Assembly (NCBI GenBank): GCA_027487245.1
Contig: JAIYDY010000045.1
Location: 1-64,000, forward strand
Length of the DNA: 64,000 nucleotides
Direction of reading: 5' to 3'
From: Hyphomicrobiales bacterium
GTDB taxonomy: Bacteria > Pseudomonadota > Alphaproteobacteria > Rhizobiales > Beijerinckiaceae
Shown here: positions 29,843 to 39,227 of the stretch, in pieces
Layout of the letters: each line of letters begins with the position of its first letter
How positions within the stretch are numbered: position 1 is the first letter of the stretch
Translations under genes and position numbers: made by a program
Notes under the pieces: generated by a model
Told to the model about the DNA's origin: nothing
Databases searched by the model: none
Seen by the model: only the letters and a program-made list of their open reading frames with translations

Positions 29843-30838
29843 ATGACCACCCTGTCCCGCCGCACCATGCTTGGTGCTGTTGCCGTTGCGGCCTCGCTCG
29901 GCCTTGCCGGTGCTGCCCAGGCCCAGGCCTATCCCAACAAGCCGATCACGATGTTCGTGGCCTTCGCCGCCGGCGGTCCCACCGACGTGATCGCCCGCAT
30001 CGTCTCCGAGCACATGTCCAAGACACTCGGCCAGCAGATCGTCATCGAAAACGTGGCCGGGGCCGGTGGCACCACCACCACCGCACGCGTCGCCGCTGCT
30101 GCGCCTGATGGCTACACCCTGATCATGGGCCAGATGGGCACGCATGCCGCAGCACCCGCCCTCTATCCCAACCTGAAGTACAACCCGATCACCGATTTCA
30201 CGCCCATCGGCATTGCCGGCATCACGCCGATCGTCATCGTCACCAAGAAGGATTTCCCGGCCAACAACCTGCGCGAGTTCGTGGCCTATCTGAAAGCCAA
30301 TCCGGACAAGGTGAACCAGGCCCATGCGGGCGTCGGCTCCACGGCCTTCACCACCTGCGTGCTGCTGAAGGCCCAGATCGGCGTGCCGAAGCTCAATGCC
30401 GTCGCCTATCGCGGCACCGGCCCGGCTCTCAACGATCTGGTCGGCGGTCAGGTCGACTTCATGTGCGACCAGGTCACCAACCTGACGCCGCAGATCCTCG
30501 CCGGCAACATCAAGGCCATGGGCATCGCCACCCCGGCCCGCCTGCCGGTGCTGCCGAATGTGCCGACCACGGCCGAGGGCGGTCTGCCCGAATACCAGAT
30601 CAGCGGCTGGAATGGCATCTTCGGGCCCAAGGGCCTGCCCAAGGACATCCAGGACAAGCTGGTCGATGCGCTGAACAAGGCGCTCGAAGATCCCACCACC
30701 AACAAGCGGCTGGCTGATCTCGGCACGGTGATCCCGAATGCCCAGGAGCGTGCTCCCGCCGGCATGGCCGCCGTGCTGGCCCGCGACCTTGCGGTCCTCG
30801 ACAAGCCGCTGCGCGATTCAGGCGCCGTCGGCCAGTAA
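29843..30838 (+). CDS. tctC: Periplasmic binding protein TctC (Bug family)
   Basis: A 331-residue extracytoplasmic receptor for the TctBA carrier. It has a signal peptide with Arg pair (LSRRTMLGAVAVAASLGLAG, cleavage near AQAQA), possibly Tat. The Bug-family features are YPNKPITMFVAFAAGGPTDV at the mature N-terminus, ENVAGAGGTTTTARVAAAAP, DGYTLIMGQMGTHA, and the C-terminal GWNGIFGPKGLPKDI. Asp in the PTD-type loop normally captures the ligand carboxylate through waters. ATG 29843 follows CCGGAGGA. A 198-bp gap with a hairpin separates it from tctA, and a strong terminator follows. Confidence 0.94.
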   Translation: MTTLSRRTMLGAVAVAASLGLAGAAQAQAYPNKPITMFVAFAAGGPTDVIARIVSEHMSKTLGQQIVIENVAGAGGTTTTARVAAAAPDGYTLIMGQMGTHAAAPALYPNLKYNPITDFTPIGIAGITPIVIVTKKDFPANNLREFVAYLKANPDKVNQAHAGVGSTAFTTCVLLKAQIGVPKLNAVAYRGTGPALNDLVGGQVDFMCDQVTNLTPQILAGNIKAMGIATPARLPVLPNVPTTAEGGLPEYQISGWNGIFGPKGLPKDIQDKLVDALNKALEDPTTNKRLADLGTVIPNAQERAPAGMAAVLARDLAVLDKPLRDSGAVGQ

Positions 30839-30868
30839 GCCAGATGGCCTGACGTTTGCTTCTTTCTG

Positions 30869-30896
30869 AACGGCGGGCCTTGCGGTCCGCCGTTTT
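30869..30896 (+). terminator. Rho-independent terminator after tctC
   Basis: Stem AACGGCGG (30869-30876) pairs with CCGCCGTT (30887-30894), a loop of about 10 nt that can pair further (GCC/GGT), and TTTT at 30893-30896. It ends the tctBAC transcript 30 bp after the tctC stop. Confidence 0.85.
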
Positions 30897-30913
30897 CATG
30901 TGAAGGACTGATG

Positions 30914-31426
30914 ATGCGAACCGTTCGCCTGCCGATCATCCCCATCACGGCGGCTGCCTTCGCCCCGTTCGGCCGCATCTTCGCGCCGCCGGGCGAGCGT
31001 GATTTCGGCCGCGACAATTTCGATGGCTGGATCATGCCCTTTCGGGCCGAGGGGCCGCCGCGGCTGCAATATGTCCGCTACAAGCCGCGGGACAACGCGG
31101 TGCAACTGATCGAACAGCACCTGCATGTCACCGAGACCCGCCAGCAGATCAGCGGTTCGCACTGCGTGCTCGTTGTGGCCGCGCCGTCGGACGAGCCACC
31201 CGAGCCGGACACGATGACCGCCTTCGATCTGTCCGGTCATGGCATCATGCTGCATCCGGGAACCTGGCATTCCATCGATGCCTACCCGCTGGGACAGGAG
31301 CCGGGAGACTACCTGTTCCTGTCCGAGGAGGCCACGGTCAGGGAATTGTTCGACGGAACGGCCTCACCAAGGCGCTCGCGGGTGCACGATTTCGCGAAGG
31401 CCGGCATCAATCTGGTCTTCGGCTGA
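30914..31426 (+). CDS. allA: Ureidoglycolate lyase
   Basis: Splits ureidoglycolate into glyoxylate and urea in allantoin breakdown. 170 residues from ATG 30914, which sits 6 nt after AAGGA; ATG 30911 is too close. Family signatures are the N-terminal ITAAAFAPFGRIFAPPG and the C-terminal cupin strand GIMLHPGTWHSIDAYPLG. No other allantoin or urate gene is in the window, so it serves a pathway encoded elsewhere or a glyoxylate-yielding reaction. Its stop directly abuts the stop of the convergent upp gene. The terminator just upstream separates it from tctC. Confidence 0.88.
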   Translation: MRTVRLPIIPITAAAFAPFGRIFAPPGERDFGRDNFDGWIMPFRAEGPPRLQYVRYKPRDNAVQLIEQHLHVTETRQQISGSHCVLVVAAPSDEPPEPDTMTAFDLSGHGIMLHPGTWHSIDAYPLGQEPGDYLFLSEEATVRELFDGTASPRRSRVHDFAKAGINLVFG

Positions 31427-32068
31427 TCACTTCGTGCCGAACATCCGGTCGCCGGCGTCCCCAAGGCCCGGCACGATGTAGCCGTGATCGTTGAGGTGGC
31501 TGTCGATCGCGGCGGTCCAGATCCGGACATCGGGATGGGCAGCCCGCATCTTGGCGATGCCTTCCGGCGCCGCCAGCAGGCAGACGAACCGGAGGTCGTG
31601 TGCGCCGCGCTGCTTCAGCCGGTCGACGGCGGCAATGGCGGAATTCGCCGTGGCCAGCATCGGGTCCATGACAATGACAGTCCGGTCGGCGATGTCGGAC
31701 GGGGCCTTGAAGTAGTATTCGACCGCCTGCAACGTCTCGGGATCGCGGTAGAGCCCGATATGGGCGACGCGCGCCGCCGGCACCATTTCCAGCATGCCGT
31801 CGAGAAAGCCCACGCCAGCACGCAGGATCGGCGCGAAGACCAGCTTCTTGCCGGCAATCACCGGCGCCTGCATGGTTTCGAGCGGCGTCTCGATCGTGGT
31901 CATGGTGATCGGCAGGTCGCGCGTGATCTCGTAGCACAGCAGCATGCCGATCTCGTTGAGCAACTGCCGGAAGCTCTTGGTCGAGCGTTCCTTGTCGCGC
32001 ATCAGGGTCAGCTTGTGCTGGACCAGCGGGTGGTCGACGACGGTGACGCCTTTGTCTGTGCTGGCCAT
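31427..32068 (-). CDS. upp: Uracil phosphoribosyltransferase
   Basis: Salvages uracil with PRPP to UMP. 213 residues, normal for bacterial Upp. The PRPP-binding loop is [20 protein letters not shown], the uracil-binding end is [18 protein letters not shown], and the N-terminal [14 protein letters not shown] is diagnostic. ATG at 32066-32068. It is divergent from the HIT gene and convergent with allA. Together with deoB at 42 kb it indicates pyrimidine and nucleoside salvage. Confidence 0.96.
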   Translation of the reverse strand: MASTDKGVTVVDHPLVQHKLTLMRDKERSTKSFRQLLNEIGMLLCYEITRDLPITMTTIETPLETMQAPVIAGKKLVFAPILRAGVGFLDGMLEMVPAARVAHIGLYRDPETLQAVEYYFKAPSDIADRTVIVMDPMLATANSAIAAVDRLKQRGAHDLRFVCLLAAPEGIAKMRAAHPDVRIWTAAIDSHLNDHGYIVPGLGDAGDRMFGTK

Positions 32069-32242
32069 CTGGGCTGCCTCATGCTCGTGAAGAATTCGCC
32101 GGCATCATACAGCCCTGACGCCTGCCGGGGAGGGTGCGAGGCCGCCATCCACGCGCTTTTTGCGTCCGCCCGGGCAGGTGCTGCTCAAGTGAACCTGCAA
32201 AACCACTTCCCACCCATGCCGGACTGGTTCTAGACAAGGACC

Positions 32243-32659
32243 ATGACCAACGCAGCCTACAGTCTCGATCCCCGCCTCGCCGCCGACACGCTGCCCGTGG
32301 CCGAATGGCCGCTCTGCCAGGTGCTGCTGATCAACGATGCCCGGTTCCCGTGGCTGGTCCTGGTGCCGCGCCTTGCCGGGGCCAGTGAGATCATCGATCT
32401 GGACGCCGATGACCGCCGCCAGCTCAGCGCCGAGATCGACCGGGCGGCGGCAGCGTTGCGCCGGACGGTGCCCTGCCACAAGCTCAACATCGGGGCACTC
32501 GGCAATGTCGTCGCGCAACTGCATGTCCACGTCATTGCCCGCACCCGCACAGATGCGGTCTGGCCCAAACCCGTCTGGGCGCAAGGCACGGCCGAAAGCT
32601 ACGATGAGGCGGTCGCTGCTGATCTGATTCGCCGCCTCACCGCCACTTTTGCCGCCTGA
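32243..32659 (+). CDS. HIT family hydrolase (QxHxH variant)
   Basis: A 138-residue histidine-triad protein, probably a dinucleoside polyphosphate or nucleotidyl hydrolase. The active-site strand is AQLHVHVIAR (91-100): the second and third His (94, 96; His96 or its neighbour is the nucleophile position) are kept, while the first His is Gln92. This Q-x-H-x-H form recurs in an alphaproteobacterial HIT subgroup. The upstream FPWLVLVPRLAGASEIIDL is the usual substrate-binding part. nudC begins 40 bp later in the same direction, a sensible pairing of nucleotide-cleaning enzymes. Confidence 0.88.
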   Translation: MTNAAYSLDPRLAADTLPVAEWPLCQVLLINDARFPWLVLVPRLAGASEIIDLDADDRRQLSAEIDRAAAALRRTVPCHKLNIGALGNVVAQLHVHVIARTRTDAVWPKPVWAQGTAESYDEAVAADLIRRLTATFAA

Positions 32660-32699
32660 TCCCACACCTGCCCTGCACTTCTTTCTCAGGTGCCTTTCC

Positions 32700-33680
32700 A
32701 TGGATGATGCTTCTGCCATGACCGAGCCCGGCCTTCCGCACGCACGGGACGAGTTGTCCGCCCGCACCGGCTTCGGCACCAACCTGACCGACCGTGCCGC
32801 CGAACTGCGCGACCATGACGTGCCGCGCGCCGCCTTGAGGATGGCGGAGAGTGCGCGCTTCGCCGTGGTGGCCGGGGAAAAGCCGGTGCTGCGCCGGCGG
32901 GCGGGAGGGCTCACGATCTGGCACGAGGCTGGCGAACTCGGCCTACTTGGCGCCATCGATCACGAGGTTTTCCTCGGGCGCGATGCGGGTGCCGGGCGCT
33001 TCGGCGTGCGCATCGCGGCGGATCTCGCCGAGGCCCTGAAGGAGCGCGAGGATTTGCTGCTGCTCGATCTGCGTGCCGTCGCCGTGCAGAGCCTGCTGCC
33101 CGCCGCCGAACTTGGCGCGCTGGGCGAAACCAAGGCGATGACCGATTGGCATGCGCGCCACCGGTTCTGCGCCAATTGCGGCCAGCCGACGCGCGCGGCA
33201 TCCGGCGGCTGGAAGCGCGAATGTGACGGCTGCGGTGCCCAGCATTTCCCGCGCACCGACCCGGTCACCATCATGCTGGTGGTGCGCCACGATCCTGCGT
33301 TGGGCGATGTCTGCCTGATGGCGCGGCAGTCACGCTTTCCGCCCGGCATGTTTTCGTGCATTGCCGGCTTCGTCGAGCCGGGCGAAAGCTTCGAGGATGC
33401 GGTGCGCCGCGAGACGCTGGAAGAGACCGGCCTCGTTGTCGGCTCCGTGCGCTACCTCGCCTGCCAGCCCTGGCCGTTTCCGTCCTCGCTGATGATCGGC
33501 TGCATCGCCGAAAGTCTGACCAGCACGATCACCCTCGATGAGACCGAACTGGAAGCCGGGCGCTGGTTCACGCGCGCCGAAGCGGAGCTGATGCTGGAAG
33601 GCCGCCACCCGGAAGGCTTCACTGCGCCCGTGCACATCGCCATTGCCCACACGCTGCTCAGGGCATGGCTGGCGATGTGA
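32700..33680 (+). CDS. nudC: NAD(+) diphosphatase / NAD-decapping Nudix NudC
   Basis: Hydrolyses NAD(H) to NMN and AMP and can remove NAD caps from RNA. About 326 residues from ATG 32700; an alternative start is ATG 32718. After a variable N-terminal domain comes a zinc ribbon (CANCGQP...CDGCGAQHFPRTDP), the Nudix box GFVEPGESFEDAVRRETLEE followed by TGL, and the NudC-specific CQPWPFPSSLMIG (normally SQPWPFPxS; here Cys replaces the first Ser). The enzyme is cytoplasmic. It is preceded by the HIT gene and is convergent with pheA. Confidence 0.94.
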   Translation: MDDASAMTEPGLPHARDELSARTGFGTNLTDRAAELRDHDVPRAALRMAESARFAVVAGEKPVLRRRAGGLTIWHEAGELGLLGAIDHEVFLGRDAGAGRFGVRIAADLAEALKEREDLLLLDLRAVAVQSLLPAAELGALGETKAMTDWHARHRFCANCGQPTRAASGGWKRECDGCGAQHFPRTDPVTIMLVVRHDPALGDVCLMARQSRFPPGMFSCIAGFVEPGESFEDAVRRETLEETGLVVGSVRYLACQPWPFPSSLMIGCIAESLTSTITLDETELEAGRWFTRAEAELMLEGRHPEGFTAPVHIAIAHTLLRAWLAM

Positions 33681-33702
33681 GGCCGGATTGGCCGTTCTTC
33701 GG

Positions 33703-34551
33703 TCAGCCTTCCTTGAAGCTCTCGCGGAACGGATGGGCGGGGTAGACGCCGAGCACCTTCACCTCGCGGGAGAAATAGTCGAGTTCCTCCAGCGCCCTCT
33801 TCAGCGCCGGATCGTCCGGGTGGCCTTCGACATCGAGATAGAACATCGTCGCGAAGAAATGCCCGTCCAGCATGTAGCTTTCCAGCTTGGTCATGTTGAC
33901 GCCGTTGGTGGCGAAGCCGCCGAGCGCCTTGTAGAGCGCCGCCGGAATGTTGCGCACCCGGAAAACCAGCGTCGTAATGGTCGTGCCGTTTCCAGAGCGG
34001 GCATATTCGGGATATTTCGACAGGATCACGAAGCGCGTGGTGTTGTGCTTGGCGTCCTCGATGTCCTCCATCAGGATATCGAGCCCATAGATCTCGGCAG
34101 CCAGACGCGAGGCGATGGCGGCGCGGGACGAATCGCCAGACTCGGCCACGATGCGGGCAGCTCCCGCTGTGTCGCCGGCGACGACCGATTTCAGGTTCAG
34201 CTTCTTGATGATCTTGCGTGTCTGGCCGAGCGCAACCACGTGGCTTTCCGCCGTCTTGATCGTCGCCAGGGTCGCGCCCTTCACAGCCATCAGCTGGAAG
34301 CGGATCGGCAGGAAGAACTCGCCGATGATGTGCAGGCCCGAACCGGGCAAGAGGTGGTAGATGTCACCGACCCGGCCCGCCAGCGAGTTCTCGATCGGGA
34401 TCATGCCATAGCGCGCCGTGCCGTCGCTGACGGCAGCGAGCGCATCCTCGAAGGTGGGGCAGGGCAGGGGCTCGCAGTCAGGAAACACCTGCAAGGCGGC
34501 ATTCTGCGAGTGGGCTCCGGGCTCGCCCTGATAGGACACGACGACAGGCAT
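33703..34551 (-). CDS. pheA: Prephenate dehydratase
   Basis: Converts prephenate to phenylpyruvate for phenylalanine synthesis. 282 residues, monofunctional (no chorismate mutase domain). The start MPVVVSYQGEPGAHSQ at ATG 34551 is the usual PheA opening. The catalytic TRF motif is HNTTRFVILS, preceded by DIEDAK; PIENSLAGRV is also typical. The C-terminal ACT domain has the ESR-like motif MTKLESYMLDG, so feedback inhibition by phenylalanine is expected. It follows kdsB by 31 bp on the same strand, as in many Hyphomicrobiales. Confidence 0.95.
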   Translation of the reverse strand: MPVVVSYQGEPGAHSQNAALQVFPDCEPLPCPTFEDALAAVSDGTARYGMIPIENSLAGRVGDIYHLLPGSGLHIIGEFFLPIRFQLMAVKGATLATIKTAESHVVALGQTRKIIKKLNLKSVVAGDTAGAARIVAESGDSSRAAIASRLAAEIYGLDILMEDIEDAKHNTTRFVILSKYPEYARSGNGTTITTLVFRVRNIPAALYKALGGFATNGVNMTKLESYMLDGHFFATMFYLDVEGHPDDPALKRALEELDYFSREVKVLGVYPAHPFRESFKEG

Positions 34552-34582
34552 GGTGGTTTCCTTCAACAAGGCAGGGCGGCCG

Positions 34583-35308
34583 TTACAGCACGGCGCGGGC
34601 GCGTTCGAGATCGGCGGGCGTGTCGACACCGCGCGGCACATGGCCGATCAGGCGGACATCGATGCGCATGCCGTCCTCCAGCGCGCGCAGCTGCTCCAGC
34701 TTCTCGCGCAGCTCCAGCGGCGAGGGCGGCAGGCTGACGAAGCGCTCCAGCGCCCGCCGGCGATAGGCGTAGACGCCGACATGGTGATAGAGCGGCCCTT
34801 CGCCGGTGGGCGCGGTGGCGCGGGTGAAATAGAGCGCCCGCATCCGGCCCGGCGACAACATCGTGCCGATCAGCTTGACGACGCTGGGCGCGGTCTTCTC
34901 GTCCTCGTCGATGATTTCGGCGGCAAGCGTCGCGATGGCCACCGCCGGATCGGCCAGCGGCTCGATCGAGATCGCGATCGCAGCCGGATCGATGGTCGGA
35001 AAATCGCCCTGCAGGTTGACGATCACGTCATGCCGGCCCTCCGGATCCAGCGCATCAGCCGCTTCCTTGATGCGGTCCGAGCCCGACTGGTGATCAGCGC
35101 GCGTCATCACGGCGACACCGCCCGCCGCTTCGACGGCACGGGCGATCTCGGCCGAATCGGTGGCGACGGCAACAGGCCCGATGCCGGCCTCCATGGCCCT
35201 GCGCCAGACATGCACGATCATCGGCTGGCCGTTGATGTCGGCCAGCGGCTTGTTGGGCAGGCGCGTCGCGGCCAGCCGGGCCGGGATCAGGATCAGTGGG
35301 TCGGACAT
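34583..35308 (-). CDS. kdsB: 3-deoxy-manno-octulosonate cytidylyltransferase
   Basis: Activates KDO with CTP for lipopolysaccharide inner core synthesis. 241 residues from ATG 35308 ([20 protein letters not shown]). The nucleotide-binding motif [39 protein letters not shown] and the late [12 protein letters not shown] and [13 protein letters not shown] match the family. It indicates a KDO-containing outer membrane, so a Gram-negative host. A candidate promoter lies at 35413-35440. It is divergent from cycM, likely transcribed together with pheA. Confidence 0.96.
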   Translation of the reverse strand: MSDPLILIPARLAATRLPNKPLADINGQPMIVHVWRRAMEAGIGPVAVATDSAEIARAVEAAGGVAVMTRADHQSGSDRIKEAADALDPEGRHDVIVNLQGDFPTIDPAAIAISIEPLADPAVAIATLAAEIIDEDEKTAPSVVKLIGTMLSPGRMRALYFTRATAPTGEGPLYHHVGVYAYRRRALERFVSLPPSPLELREKLEQLRALEDGMRIDVRLIGHVPRGVDTPADLERARAVL

Positions 35309-35412
35309 CAACAGCTCGGCGGGAACGGGCGGGCGGAAACGGAGGGCATCGGAAGCATGGGTCTTGTCTCGACCAGCGGGGCTGGCGTCAAATAGTCTCA
35401 AAGGCCTACGTG

Positions 35413-35440
35413 CTTATATGAGTTGCAAACCCAAGCGCAA
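35413..35440 (-). promoter_or_regulatory. Candidate sigma-70-type promoter of kdsB-pheA
   Basis: Reading the reverse strand, TTGCGC (35435-35440) is followed by a 16-bp spacer and TATAAG (35413-35418), about 100 bp before the kdsB start. This is a visual match only; no start site is known. Confidence 0.35.
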
Positions 35441-35530
35441 AGCGGCTAATCAGCAGCCTTGACCGGCGGTTTGCGCCAGACGTGATGTGCGGCGCGCAGG
35501 CCAGCGCGCCCCAGGGGGACGAGACGGACG

Positions 35531-36052
35531 ATGGACTCGTTTGAATTGAACAAGATCGCTGGTGCCGTGCTCGGCGTCGCTTTGCTGGTGATGGGCCTGA
35601 ACATGCTCGACAGCATTGTCGGGGCCCCTGCCAAGCCCAAGGTTCCCGGCTACGAGTTGCCCGGCGGCGAGGTTGCCGCTGCCGCCACCGCAGCCCCTGC
35701 TGCTGCCGAAGCTCCCATCGAGGAACGCATGAAGACCGCAGATGTCGGTCGCGGCGAACGGGCCGTCGGCTCTTGCAAGGCCTGCCACAGCTTCGAGAGC
35801 GGCGGCGCCAACAAGGTTGGGCCCAACCTGTGGAAGGTCGTGGACGGCCCCAAGGCACACATTGATGGCTTCGGCTATTCCGCTGCCCTGCGCGATCGCA
35901 AGGCCAAGGGCGAGAAGTGGGGCGCTGCCGAACTCGATGCGTTCCTGAAGAAGCCGAGTGCCTACATCACCGGCACCTCGATGAGCTTTGCCGGCGTCGC
36001 CCGTCCTGACCAGCGCGCCGACATCATCGCCTATCTCGCCTCGCTGAAGTGA
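35531..36052 (+). CDS. cycM: Membrane-anchored class I cytochrome c
   Basis: A 173-residue c-type cytochrome that carries electrons to the terminal oxidase. The N-terminal segment ELNKIAGAVLGVALLVMGLN is an uncleaved membrane anchor. An Ala/Pro-rich linker (about 45-62) leads to the heme domain. Haem is attached at CKACH (82-86), the Met ligand is M151 in GTSMSFAG, and GPNLWKVVDG is typical of the mitochondrial-like cytochrome c2 group. It resembles CycM (c552) of rhizobia. It is divergent from kdsB-pheA, and a strong terminator follows 47 bp after the stop. Confidence 0.93.
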   Translation: MDSFELNKIAGAVLGVALLVMGLNMLDSIVGAPAKPKVPGYELPGGEVAAAATAAPAAAEAPIEERMKTADVGRGERAVGSCKACHSFESGGANKVGPNLWKVVDGPKAHIDGFGYSAALRDRKAKGEKWGAAELDAFLKKPSAYITGTSMSFAGVARPDQRADIIAYLASLK

Positions 36053-36099
36053 GCGACAGGCGGCAGAGGGCGGAATTTCGCCTGTCCCTGATCTGACAC

Positions 36100-36124
36100 A
36101 GCCGGGCCTCGGGCCCGGCTTTTT
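36100..36124 (+). terminator. Rho-independent terminator after cycM
   Basis: A perfect 9-bp stem, AGCCGGGCC (36100-36108) with GGCCCGGCT (36112-36120), has a TCG loop and is followed by a T run through 36124. It ends the cycM transcript and insulates yejA. Confidence 0.92.
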
Positions 36125-36232
36125 CGTTTGAGGCATCAAGACCGCTGGCCACTGGTGGCAGACGCGCCATATTGTGCTGACGAATCGGCAAGGCGCACTC
36201 AAGCGCACAACCGTTGCAAGGGGCAGCCAATC

Positions 36233-38116
36233 ATGCGGCGATGGACACGGCGTGATGCAATGAAGGCCACTGCGGGAGCAGCGCTCGTCACGACGGCCCT
36301 TCCAGCAGCGCCAGCCCTGATCCGCCCCTCCTATGCTGAGGCTGGCTGGACCGAAACCCATGGGCTGTCCACCTTCGGCGAACTGGGGCTGCCGCGCGAT
36401 TTCAAACACTTCGCCTTCGTCAATCCGGCAGCACCGAAGGGCGGGTTCGTCAACATCCAGCTGAAGTCCGGTGGCGGCAACCAGAGCTTCGACACCTTCA
36501 ACACGCTCAATTCCTTCGTCGACAAGGGCGACGGCGTCGGCGGCACGGAACTGATCTTCGACAGCCTCGTCACCAGCCACGCCGACGAGCCGCTGACCTC
36601 CTACGGCCTTCTGGCCCATACTATCCTGATCGCACCCGACAAGCTGACCTACCGGTTCAGGCTGCGCGAGGAGGCCCGCTTCCACGACGGCAGCCCGCTG
36701 ACCGCCGAGGACGTCGCCTTTTCGATGAACATCATCAAGACGAAGGGCCATTCATCCTACCGGCTGCTGCTGCGCGAACTGGAGAGCGTCACCGCCGATG
36801 ATCCGCGCACGGTCACCGTCAGGCTGACACCGAACAAGAGCCGCGACCTGCACCTGCTGGTCGGCTCGCTCAACGTGTTCTCGAAAAAATTCTGGGAAGG
36901 CCGGGATTTCGAGGCGGCGATCCTCGAGCCCATTCTCGGCTCCGGCGCCTATCGCATGGGCCGTTTCGAGCAGGGCCGCTTCATGGAGTATGACCGCGTG
37001 CCGGAGTATTGGGGCAAGGACCTGCCGGTCAATGTCGGCCTCAACAATTTCGACCGTGTCCGCTACGACTACTTCCGCGACCGCAACGTCGCCTTCGAGG
37101 CCTTCAAGGCTGGCACCATCACCTTTGAGGAAGAATACACCGCCCGCCAGTGGGCCACCGGCTATGATTTCCCCGCCATCCGCGATGGCCGTGTCAAGCG
37201 CGAGGAACTGCCGCGCGCGGGCACCACGGCCAGCCAGGGCTGGTATTTCAACACCCGCCGCGAAATGTTCAGGGACAAGCGCATCCGCGAGGCGCTGAAC
37301 CTGTGCTTCGATTTCGAATGGACCAACAAGAACATCATGTTCGGCTTCAGGGCGCGCACGGCCTCGTTCTTCGAGAGGTCAGACAAGCGCGCCAACGGGC
37401 TGCCGTCGCCTGCGGAACTGGCCTTGCTGGAGCCGCACCGTGCCCAGCTTGATCCGGAGGTGTTCGGCGAGCCCTGGGTGCCGCCGGTCACCGATGGTTC
37501 GGGCAATGACCGCGCCCTGCTGCGCCGCGCCAACGACCTGCTGCTGGCTGCCGGCTGCAAGCGCGAGGGCGCGGTGATGCGCCTGCCGAACGGCAAGCCG
37601 TTCGAGATCGAGTTCCTCGATTCCAACCCGGCCCTGCATCCGCACACCCAGCCGTTCATCGCCAATCTCAAGCGGCTCGGCATCGAGGGCCGCCTGCGCA
37701 CTGTCGATCCGGCCCAGTATCAGCGCCGCACCAACGAGTTCGATTTCGACATCGTCAGCCTGGCGCTCGGCGGCTCGCAGATTCCCGGCGACACCTTGCG
37801 CATCGTCATGGGCTCGGAGGCGGCGCGCACGCCCGGCTCTCGCAACTATGCCGGCATTGCCGATCCGGTCGTCGACGTGCTGCTGACGCAAATTTCGAAC
37901 GCCACCTCGTATCGTGAGGTTGTCACCGCCTGCCAAGCGCTGGACCGCGTCTTCCGCGCCGGCCGCTACTGGATCCCGATGTGGCATGCACCGGCAGTCT
38001 GGCTCGCCTACTGGGATATGTATGAGCGCCCGGATGTGCAGCCCAAGTTCGGGGGTGGCGCGCCAACCACCTGGTGGTTCAACCCCGAGAAGGCCCGACG
38101 GATCGGGCGCGCCTGA
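36233..38116 (+). CDS. yejA: ABC transporter periplasmic peptide-binding protein (YejA-like, family 5)
   Basis: A 627-residue binding protein of the SBP_bac_5 family. ATG 36233 gives [20 protein letters not shown], a Tat-type signal peptide, with mature start near SYAEAGW. Mature features are [20 protein letters not shown] and [12 protein letters not shown], which are typical of YejA/microcin C binding proteins, and [21 protein letters not shown], the family 5 signature. Related systems import oligopeptides and microcin C. It is followed by yejB with a TGATG overlap, so yejABEF is one operon. Confidence 0.93.
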   Translation: MRRWTRRDAMKATAGAALVTTALPAAPALIRPSYAEAGWTETHGLSTFGELGLPRDFKHFAFVNPAAPKGGFVNIQLKSGGGNQSFDTFNTLNSFVDKGDGVGGTELIFDSLVTSHADEPLTSYGLLAHTILIAPDKLTYRFRLREEARFHDGSPLTAEDVAFSMNIIKTKGHSSYRLLLRELESVTADDPRTVTVRLTPNKSRDLHLLVGSLNVFSKKFWEGRDFEAAILEPILGSGAYRMGRFEQGRFMEYDRVPEYWGKDLPVNVGLNNFDRVRYDYFRDRNVAFEAFKAGTITFEEEYTARQWATGYDFPAIRDGRVKREELPRAGTTASQGWYFNTRREMFRDKRIREALNLCFDFEWTNKNIMFGFRARTASFFERSDKRANGLPSPAELALLEPHRAQLDPEVFGEPWVPPVTDGSGNDRALLRRANDLLLAAGCKREGAVMRLPNGKPFEIEFLDSNPALHPHTQPFIANLKRLGIEGRLRTVDPAQYQRRTNEFDFDIVSLALGGSQIPGDTLRIVMGSEAARTPGSRNYAGIADPVVDVLLTQISNATSYREVVTACQALDRVFRAGRYWIPMWHAPAVWLAYWDMYERPDVQPKFGGGAPTTWWFNPEKARRIGRA

Positions 38117-39225
38117 TGCTCGCCTATATCGCCCGCCGCATCCTGCTGATGATCCCGACCCTGTTCGGCATCATGCTGATCTCGTTCGTGCTGGTGCAGT
38201 TCGCGCCGGGTGGGCCGGTCGAGCGCATGATTGCCCAGTTGCAGGGCCAGGATTCAGGCGTGGCCGGGCGGCTCGGCGGCGGTGGCGGCGATGTGGCCGG
38301 AGGGGCACCGGCGGCGGGCGGGGCGGGCGGCGATGTCACCTCGGCCTATCGCGGCGCGCAGGGGCTTGACCCGCAGTTCATCAAGGAGCTGGAGAAGCAG
38401 TTCGGCTTCGACAAGCCGGCGCATGAGCGCTTCTTCAAGATGCTGGTGGACTATTCCACCTTCAACTTCGGCAAGAGCTATTTCCGCGATGCGCCGGTGC
38501 TGCAACTGATCAAGGAGAAGCTGCCGGTCTCGATTTCGCTGGGCCTGTGGATCCTGCTGATCGGCTATGCGGTCTCGATTCCGCTCGGCATCAAGAAGGC
38601 GATCTCGGACGGCTCGCCCTTCGATGTCTGGACCTCTGGCCTCGTCATCCTGGGCTATGCCATTCCCGGCTTCCTGTTCGCGATCCTGCTGATCGTGCTG
38701 TTCGCCGGCGGCTCGTTCTTCCAGATCTTCCCGCTGCGCGGGCTGACCTCCGATGGCTGGAAGGACATGGCCTGGCATGCCCAGATCCTCGACTATCTCT
38801 GGCACATCGCCTTGCCGGTCACGGCCATGGCGCTTGGCATCTTCGCCACCAAGACCCTGCTCACCAAGAATTCCTTCCTCGATGAGATTCGCAAGCAGTA
38901 TGTCCTGACAGCCCGGATGAAGGGTCTGAGCGAGAACCGCGTGCTCTATGGCCATGTCTTCCGCAACGCCATGCTGATCATCATTGCCGGCTTTCCCGGC
39001 GCATTCGTCGGGGCGCTGTTCACCGGCTCGTTGCTGATCGAGACGATCTTCTCGCTGGACGGCCTCGGGCTCCTGTCCTTCGAGGCGATCGTCAACCGCG
39101 ACTATCCAGTCGTGTTCGCCACCTTGTTCATCTTCTCGCTCGTGGGCCTTGTCGTGCACCTGATCTCGGATCTGATGTACACCTGGATCGATCCGCGCAT
39201 CGATTTCGAGACGCGGGAGACCTGA
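38116..39225 (+). CDS. yejB: ABC transporter permease YejB
   Basis: An inner-membrane permease of 369 residues. It opens [20 protein letters not shown], the usual DppB/OppB-like start, and has the BPD_transp_1 loop [24 protein letters not shown], which docks the ATPase. Between the first membrane helix and the rest is a Gly/Ala-rich stretch at about 50-73 ([20 protein letters not shown]) that I would expect to be flexible and periplasmic. ATG 38116 overlaps the stop of yejA (TGATG). It works with YejE. Confidence 0.95.
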   Translation: MLAYIARRILLMIPTLFGIMLISFVLVQFAPGGPVERMIAQLQGQDSGVAGRLGGGGGDVAGGAPAAGGAGGDVTSAYRGAQGLDPQFIKELEKQFGFDKPAHERFFKMLVDYSTFNFGKSYFRDAPVLQLIKEKLPVSISLGLWILLIGYAVSIPLGIKKAISDGSPFDVWTSGLVILGYAIPGFLFAILLIVLFAGGSFFQIFPLRGLTSDGWKDMAWHAQILDYLWHIALPVTAMALGIFATKTLLTKNSFLDEIRKQYVLTARMKGLSENRVLYGHVFRNAMLIIIAGFPGAFVGALFTGSLLIETIFSLDGLGLLSFEAIVNRDYPVVFATLFIFSLVGLVVHLISDLMYTWIDPRIDFETRET

Positions 39226-39227
39226 CG

